Assembly: GCA_947454215.1 (NCBI GenBank)
Contig: CANGJN010000006.1
Span: 1-12,213 of the forward strand
DNA length: 12,213 nt
From: Neisseriaceae bacterium
GTDB taxonomy: Bacteria > Pseudomonadota > Gammaproteobacteria > Burkholderiales > UBA11063
Direction: 5' to 3'
The notes under the pieces are model-generated. The model made no database searches. It had not been told where the DNA came from and saw nothing but the letters and a program-made list of their open reading frames with translations. The translations under genes and the position numbers were made by a program. The first letter of the stretch is position 1. Each line of letters opens with the position of its first letter. This document shows, piece by piece, positions 8,231 through 12,213 of this stretch.

Positions 8231-8323
8231 TCTAAGTTCAATTAAACCATTAAGTTGATCTTATCTCACATCAGGTGTTGCAACTAACTTCCTTTCAAAT
8301 TTAATTAAAACATTGAGTTGATC
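8231..8323 (-). repeat. In-frame duplicated C-terminal segment of the 168-aa gene, second copy beyond the stop
   Basis: Bases 8294-8323 (coding DQLNVLIKFE) and 8231-8260 (which would code DQLNGLIELR) agree at 24 of 30 positions and lie exactly 63 bases, or 21 codons, apart. The TAA stop at 8261-8263 falls directly before the second copy, which stays open for 13 codons (ending RSDI) to the next TAA. This looks like a tandem duplication whose junction holds the present stop. Confidence 0.6.
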
Positions 8324-8767
8324 ATTTTCCTTTTTTTTATTTTCCATTAGAATTTTCAAATATTTCATATTATCTTTTATTTCATATTCACATTGTTTAA
8401 ATTCATATTCATCATCTAAATGATAACCAGTATAGAAGTTGCCAGTTATATTTATTGTTGTAGTATTGCTAGCAGCTTCAGGATTTCTTAATGAAGTGTC
8501 AATTGTTAATATAAAATTTTTATCATTATCAAACCCCCAAATAATTGTATGATCTAATAACCCCATATTTCGTAATGAAGTTATACTATTACAACTTGTT
8601 ATTTTTTCGTATTCATCGATAGAAATTGTTTTAGTATTAGTCAAGGTTCGAGAAGTATCAGATTTGGTAAGTAACCTAGTAGATTCTTCAGAGTTTTTCT
8701 GTGGCTTTGAAGATCCAATGCCAGCATATAAGCTTGATATGAATAATAAAGGAATAAGTGTTTTCAT
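8261..8767 (-). CDS. Predicted secreted protein of unknown function (168 aa)
   Basis: I do not recognise this family. The N-terminus MKTLIPLLFISSLYAGIGSS looks like a signal peptide with likely cleavage after LYA (residue 15). A Ser/Thr/Lys-rich segment follows (about 20-47), probably disordered. From about residue 50 comes a domain with alternating hydrophobic residues (HTIIWGFDNDKNFILTID, TTTINITGNFYTGYHL) that suggests beta strands, then a charged helix-like stretch (KYLKILMENKKKEND). The mature part has two cysteines (in TSCNS and KQCEYE) that could pair outside the cytoplasm. AAAGGA lies 8 bases before ATG. It sits 150 bases after the 14-repeat gene and 292 before the 695-aa gene, on the same strand, so joint function in the envelope or outside the cell is possible but unproven. 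The C-terminus may be truncated by a stop (see the repeat at 8231-8323). Confidence 0.8.
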   Translation of the reverse strand: MKTLIPLLFISSLYAGIGSSKPQKNSEESTRLLTKSDTSRTLTNTKTISIDEYEKITSCNSITSLRNMGLLDHTIIWGFDNDKNFILTIDTSLRNPEAASNTTTINITGNFYTGYHLDDEYEFKQCEYEIKDNMKYLKILMENKKKENDQLNVLIKFERKLVATPDVR

Positions 8768-8775
8768 AAATTTTA

Positions 8776-8781
8776 TCCTTT
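8776..8781 (-). promoter_or_regulatory. Ribosome binding site AAAGGA of the 168-aa gene
   Basis: AAAGGA lies 8 bases before ATG, with the same spacing and nearly the same flanks as at the 695-aa gene. It supports the start at 8767. Confidence 0.75.
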
Positions 8782-8868
8782 AAGAAGTGTTTTTTTGAAA
8801 TTAAGTAATTACTAAAACCTAATAATTTATTGTGTATTTAAATTATTAAATTGAAAAATACTATATTA

Positions 8869-8874
8869 ATTATA
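8869..8874 (-). promoter_or_regulatory. Candidate -10 element (TATAAT) between the 790-aa and 168-aa genes
   Basis: A perfect TATAAT on the - strand lies about 100 bases before the 168-aa start codon, inside the gap after the 790-aa gene. No convincing -35 box precedes it at 16-18 bases. If used, it would leave a leader of roughly 95 bases. This is a weak call because of the AT-rich background. Confidence 0.25.
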
Positions 8875-8917
8875 AGCGTTTAATAAATAAAAAAATTAAT
8901 ATATTTAACTTTATTTT

Positions 8918-11290
8918 TTATTTTATAGGAACTAGTTTAAAAATAATTCCATTATTTAAATTTCCTCCATCAACTGTAGTGCCATAAATTGCTCCATCAT
9001 TGCTCAAATATATATTGGATACAGGATAAGCCCCATCTCCATTTTTACCTGAGAAAGAATATAGAAGCGATTCTTTTCCATCACTAGTTATTTGAAACAC
9101 TGTACCTTTATTAAAATATCCTCCTTGAGTTGTAGTGCCATAAATTGTATTATATTTATCCATAACCAAACTTGCTGTTGGATAAGATCCATCAAAGTTA
9201 TCAGAAGTAAAATTATAGATATTCGACTCTATACCGTTACTATCTATTTTGAATACAGTACCATTTCCAGTGCCACCATATTCTGTGGTTCCATATAAAG
9301 AAAGACTAGAATCCATGATTAAATTTGCTGTTGGATTTGCACCATCTCCGTTAATACCAGTAAAAGAATGAATTATTGATTCAGTCTGATCAGGTGTTAT
9401 TTTAAAAACAGTACCACATCCATTTACGTTAATTGAACATTGAGTTCCTCCATACTGGGTAGTACCATACAAAGTATTATCCTTACCCATTATTAATCCT
9501 GCATAGGGATTTGCACCATCCCCATTTATCCCTGAAAATTTATATAATATAGATTCTTTGTTATCTGGTGTTATTTTAAAAACAGTACCACAACCAGCAG
9601 GATTAATATTACAATTGAGTCCTCCATATTGGGTGGTACCATATAGACTTCCATCCTTATCTATGATTAAATTAGATGTTGGATTTGCACCATCCCCATT
9701 TATTCCAGTAAAAACATAAATTATAGATTTCTTTCCTGAAGGGGTTATTTTATAAACCGTTCCTTTATTTTCTAAATTTCCACCTGAAGAAGTAGTGCCA
9801 TATAAATTTCCCCTATAATCCATTACTAAATTTCCTAGAGGCTGTCCCCCATCCCCATTAACTCCTGAAAATGAACTTATAACAGATTCCATTATGCCAA
9901 TCTGGGAAATTTTATAAACAGTACCACTATTATTAATTGATCCACCTGTTTGAGTTGTACCATATAAGAATCCATCAAACCCCATTATTAATCCTGAAAA
10001 TGGGTTGGCTCCATCTGCTATACTTGTAAATGTATAAACGTTAATTTTTTTACCATCAGAAGTTATTTTAAAGATTGTGCCACAACCTAAAAAATTTTGA
10101 CCATTCCAATTACATGTCTTATTTCCGCCAAACTTAGTTGTCCCATATAAACTGCCATCTGGTCTATTAATTAAACTTCCTTCAGGATTAGCACCATCTC
10201 CATTTAGTCCAGTAAAAGCATATAAATTTTTTATTACCCCTGTTAATGTGATTTTAAATACAGTTCCGTTATTGTTTATCCCTCCGCCAGCTGTTACCCC
10301 ATATAAATTTCCGTCGATATCGTTTAATAATTTAGAGTATAAGTATGCTCCATCCCCATTTTGATTAGTAAAAGCATAAAGTATTGATTCTTTACCATCG
10401 GGTGTAATTTTGTATATAGTTCCGTAACCTAATCCACCCAATTGGGTAGTACCATATAAGTTATTATCAATATTAAATATTAGTCCTGAGTATGGAAAAG
10501 CTCCATCCCCATTTTTGTTAGTAAAAGCATAAAGTATTGATTCTCTACCATCAGGCGTGATCTTATAAACAGTTCCAAATCCACTTCCCCCAGACTGGGT
10601 AGTTCCATAGATATTTCCTTCTTTATCAAACTCAAGTGTTGCAAATGGAAAAGCCCCATCCCCATTTTGATTAGTAAAAGCATAAAGTACTGATTCTTTA
10701 TTATCAGGTGTAATTTTGTATACGGTTCCGTAACCTACTCCACCTAATTGGGTAGTGCCATACATATTTCCATCACTGCCAATGCTTAAACCTCTTATAG
10801 GATTAGTTCCGTCATTATTTGTATTTGTAAATGAATATATTATGGATACTTTGCCATTTGGTATCATTTTGAAAATAGTACCACAACCTATAGATGAAGA
10901 CTCATTGATTTTACAATTTAATAAGCCACCATATTGGGTTACGCCATATAAACTGCCATCATCAGCTAATGTCAAATTAGCTGATGGAGAAGCCCCATCT
11001 CCATTTGCTCCAGTAAATACATAAACAATTGATTCGTTTCCGTTTGGATCTATCTTATATATAGTTCCATAACCTATTCCTCCAAATTTTGTAGTGCCAT
11101 ATAAACTACCATCTGGTGTTTCAGTTAGTTTAGAATAAGGTACAGACCCGTCAGTAATATAATTAAATGATCTTAAATTTATAAAATTATACCTTGAAAC
11201 AACTTGATGGATTTTCTTATTTATATTGGCAGAATTTGAAAAAATATAAAAAAATATTAAAATAAAATAAAATAATAATTTTTTTAGCAT
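8918..11290 (-). CDS. Exported protein of 14 GloVer-type tandem repeats
   Basis: The 790 residues start with a signal peptide (MLKKLLFYFILIFFYIFSNSA, likely cut near residue 21). From residue 36 to the end the protein consists of 14 repeats of 49-62 residues with the pattern xxYxFTGxNGDGAxPxxxLxxDxxGxLYGTTxxGGxxxxGTVFKITPDGKES, characteristic of the GloVer (TIGR03803) repeat family. Fourteen is twice seven, so two seven-bladed beta-propellers are a likely fold. Units 2, 7, 10 and 11 carry longer loops with a Cys pair ending in GCG, probably disulfides, which fits export. There is no catalytic motif, C-terminal anchor or sorting signal that I can identify; the chain ends directly after the last blade (KLVPIK). 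Of two in-frame ATGs I chose the second: the first (11294-11296) runs into the AAAGGA sequence. First of three exported-protein genes on this strand. Confidence 0.9.
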   Translation of the reverse strand: MLKKLLFYFILIFFYIFSNSANINKKIHQVVSRYNFINLRSFNYITDGSVPYSKLTETPDGSLYGTTKFGGIGYGTIYKIDPNGNESIVYVFTGANGDGASPSANLTLADDGSLYGVTQYGGLLNCKINESSSIGCGTIFKMIPNGKVSIIYSFTNTNNDGTNPIRGLSIGSDGNMYGTTQLGGVGYGTVYKITPDNKESVLYAFTNQNGDGAFPFATLEFDKEGNIYGTTQSGGSGFGTVYKITPDGRESILYAFTNKNGDGAFPYSGLIFNIDNNLYGTTQLGGLGYGTIYKITPDGKESILYAFTNQNGDGAYLYSKLLNDIDGNLYGVTAGGGINNNGTVFKITLTGVIKNLYAFTGLNGDGANPEGSLINRPDGSLYGTTKFGGNKTCNWNGQNFLGCGTIFKITSDGKKINVYTFTSIADGANPFSGLIMGFDGFLYGTTQTGGSINNSGTVYKISQIGIMESVISSFSGVNGDGGQPLGNLVMDYRGNLYGTTSSGGNLENKGTVYKITPSGKKSIIYVFTGINGDGANPTSNLIIDKDGSLYGTTQYGGLNCNINPAGCGTVFKITPDNKESILYKFSGINGDGANPYAGLIMGKDNTLYGTTQYGGTQCSINVNGCGTVFKITPDQTESIIHSFTGINGDGANPTANLIMDSSLSLYGTTEYGGTGNGTVFKIDSNGIESNIYNFTSDNFDGSYPTASLVMDKYNTIYGTTTQGGYFNKGTVFQITSDGKESLLYSFSGKNGDGAYPVSNIYLSNDGAIYGTTVDGGNLNNGIIFKLVPIK
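9377..9724 (-). repeat. Units 10 and 11 of the 790-aa protein, tandem 174-bp repeats with Cys-pair loops
   Basis: Both units are 58 residues and align without gaps (for example INGDGANPxxxLI, YGTTQYGG, GCGTVFKITPD). Each has a two-cysteine loop (NCNINPAGCG, QCSINVNGCG). They resemble each other more than other units, pointing to a recent duplication. Confidence 0.8.
10350..10762 (-). repeat. Units 3-6 of the 790-aa protein, 153-bp periodic repeats in an A-B-A pattern
   Basis: Segments 10656-10762 and 10350-10456 are 306 bases apart (two 153-bp units) and differ at about nine of 107 positions. The same segment of the unit between them (from about 10503) is clearly more diverged from both. Phase with the 51-residue protein repeat is kept throughout. 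Confidence 0.8.
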
Positions 11291-11295
11291 AGACA

Positions 11296-11301
11296 TCCTT
11301 T
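11296..11301 (-). promoter_or_regulatory. Ribosome binding site AAAGGA that decides the start of the 790-aa gene
   Basis: AAAGGA ends at the base that would be the A of a first ATG (11294-11296), so that codon cannot be properly spaced. The second ATG (11288-11290) lies 5 bases downstream and begins a typical signal peptide, MLKK. Confidence 0.7.
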
Positions 11302-11696
11302 TAAATATTGAATTACTTCTGTGTTTATATTATTTAAGTTAATGCTTCTTTAATTTTAGTTTCAAAAGCAATACATATATTTAGTAAAAGTGAGTATTTG
11401 ATAAAATTAAAGGTTGGATAAACTTTCAATGTTATATGGAAAGATTTTCGCTTAAGAAAATAAATTTTTTATCTTATTCACAATTTATAGAAAAAACAGG
11501 TCAACTAAATATCCTATTAAGGATTTTTTAAACTAATTGCATGAACACATAATTCTATTCTGTATTTATTGAAGGTTTACCGGAATATGTAACTTTAAAA
11601 TTTATTGATTTGGTTTATTATAACTTCCAGTAATCAAATATTATGTTTGGAAATAATGATTTTATTTTTACTTCGAGAGAATTTTTAAAATAGTTA
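11302..11696. other. Non-coding stretch between the 790-aa gene and the transposase remnant
   Basis: I see no supported gene in this roughly 395-base AT-rich stretch. The promoter of the 790-aa gene should lie at its left end; there are only weak matches there (TTGAAA with TTAACT 17 bases later on the - strand, near 11334-11362). Two short open stretches on the + strand (11394-11531 and around 11560-11630) lack usable start signals and match nothing I know. They may be debris of older insertions. Confidence 0.5.
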
Positions 11697-12062
11697 TTAG
11701 TTGTGTATTTTAGCTTGATCTATTATAAATGTTATCAGTAAGGATAAAAATGTTGTTAAATTCTTATTACCGTATTCATAATTATGCTTAAAATTATATC
11801 CTTGATTTTTTAGTGGATTAAAATTGTGACTTTCAATATGCCATCTAGTTCCAGCTACTTTCATTATTTGTTGTAAATTCTGTATTGTAATAGTTACGAA
11901 TGTTATCCATATAGAAGGATAAACCACTTTACTATTCTTGAGTTCTGTGTAATCAATAATGTTCCCCAACAAGTCTGGATGGGAACATTTGATTGGAGTT
12001 GATTGACATATATATCTATATTTTATCTGTCTCTTTGCTAGATCTTTTAATAAATTTCCAAT
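11697..12062 (-). pseudogene. C-terminal remnant of a DDE (IS4-like) transposase
   Basis: The frame is open for 121 codons, from just after an in-frame TGA at 12063-12065 to the stop at 11697. It has no good start codon. Its second half reads AGTRWHIESHNFNPLKNQG, then YNFKHNYEYGNKNL and a hydrophobic end. This is the R-x3-E region with the third catalytic acid (the E in WHIE) and the C-terminus of IS4-type transposases, of the kind ending RWKIE...FN-LKN-GYN-EHN-GHG. The first half (YRYICQSTPIKCSHPDLL) fits the stretch just before it. The domain with the first two catalytic aspartates is missing, and upstream in-frame stops (12063-12065, 12090-12092) show decay, so it is inactive. I saw no terminal inverted repeat or target duplication. 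The exact IS family is uncertain. Confidence 0.75.
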
Positions 12063-12213
12063 TCAGAAATGGTTTTTAATCATTAAATTTTAGCCGCTAC
12101 AAATAAAAATGTTTACGAAATTGATTTTTTGATCACTTGTTACAAATATAGATTATATCATACTTTTATAATGAATAGTTAATTAATGTAAATCACTTGC
12201 TTATAAATTATTG

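Larger units (their letters stand above)
7969..8260. other. Gap between the 168-aa and 695-aa genes
   Basis: Besides the start signals of the 695-aa gene, this gap holds the second copy of a C-terminal coding repeat of the 168-aa gene (8231-8260) and an AT-only inverted repeat (8179-8187 with 8204-8212) that lacks a T run. I see no gene in it. Confidence 0.5.

Noticed and set aside
8918..11290. Regular spaced repeats as a possible CRISPR or satellite array
   Set aside because: The period follows whole codons of an intact frame and the protein repeat is clear; there are no unique spacers between identical short repeats.
11294..11296. First ATG of the 790-aa gene
   Set aside because: It overlaps the AAAGGA ribosome site; the second ATG six bases later has proper spacing and starts the signal peptide.
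11394..11531. + strand open stretch containing MERFSLKKINF
   Set aside because: It looks somewhat protein-like but is short, has no good start signal and cannot be assigned to a family.

Overview
The window is strongly AT-rich (about 30% G+C by eye) and uses the standard code: TGA closes frames and tryptophans are TGG. Ribosome binding sites are of the AAAGGA type, and three genes begin with bacterial signal peptides. This points to a low-GC bacterium, probably Gram-negative. GloVer-type repeat proteins plus a transposase remnant of a type I associate with proteobacteria make a low-GC proteobacterium my best guess, but no marker gene settles it.

Left part (1-5505, + strand): a type I restriction-modification operon in the order hsdR-hsdM-hsdS. 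hsdR is cut by the window edge, so its start and the operon promoter lie outside. The genes overlap by 1 nt (hsdR/hsdM) and 14 nt (hsdM/hsdS), so they are probably translated as one coupled unit. All expected catalytic motifs are present. The products should form the HsdR2M2S1 enzyme, in which S reads a bipartite DNA site, M methylates adenine and R translocates and cuts unmodified DNA.

Convergent spacer (5506-5880): no gene, but it holds a short decayed copy of an internal hsdR segment (30 identical bases in a row) and an 83-bp element bounded by 21-bp imperfect inverted repeats. Both look like scars of past rearrangement beside the restriction locus.

Middle and right (5881-11290, all - strand): three genes for predicted exported proteins, with similar AAAGGA start regions. 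In transcription order these are a 790-aa protein made of 14 GloVer-type repeats, a 168-aa secreted protein of unknown function, and a 695-aa protein with 7 Ycf48/BNR-like repeats followed by 7 GloVer-type repeats. The repeat counts (14, and 7+7) suggest double seven-bladed beta-propellers. Some repeats carry paired-cysteine loops, and DNA-level similarity shows that repeats were recently copied. They are probably surface or secreted proteins; no enzymatic role can be read from them.

Right edge (11291-12213): about 400 bases with no supported gene, then the C-terminal remnant of a DDE transposase on the - strand. The whole looks like an accessory region: restriction locus, exported repeat proteins and insertion-sequence debris side by side.
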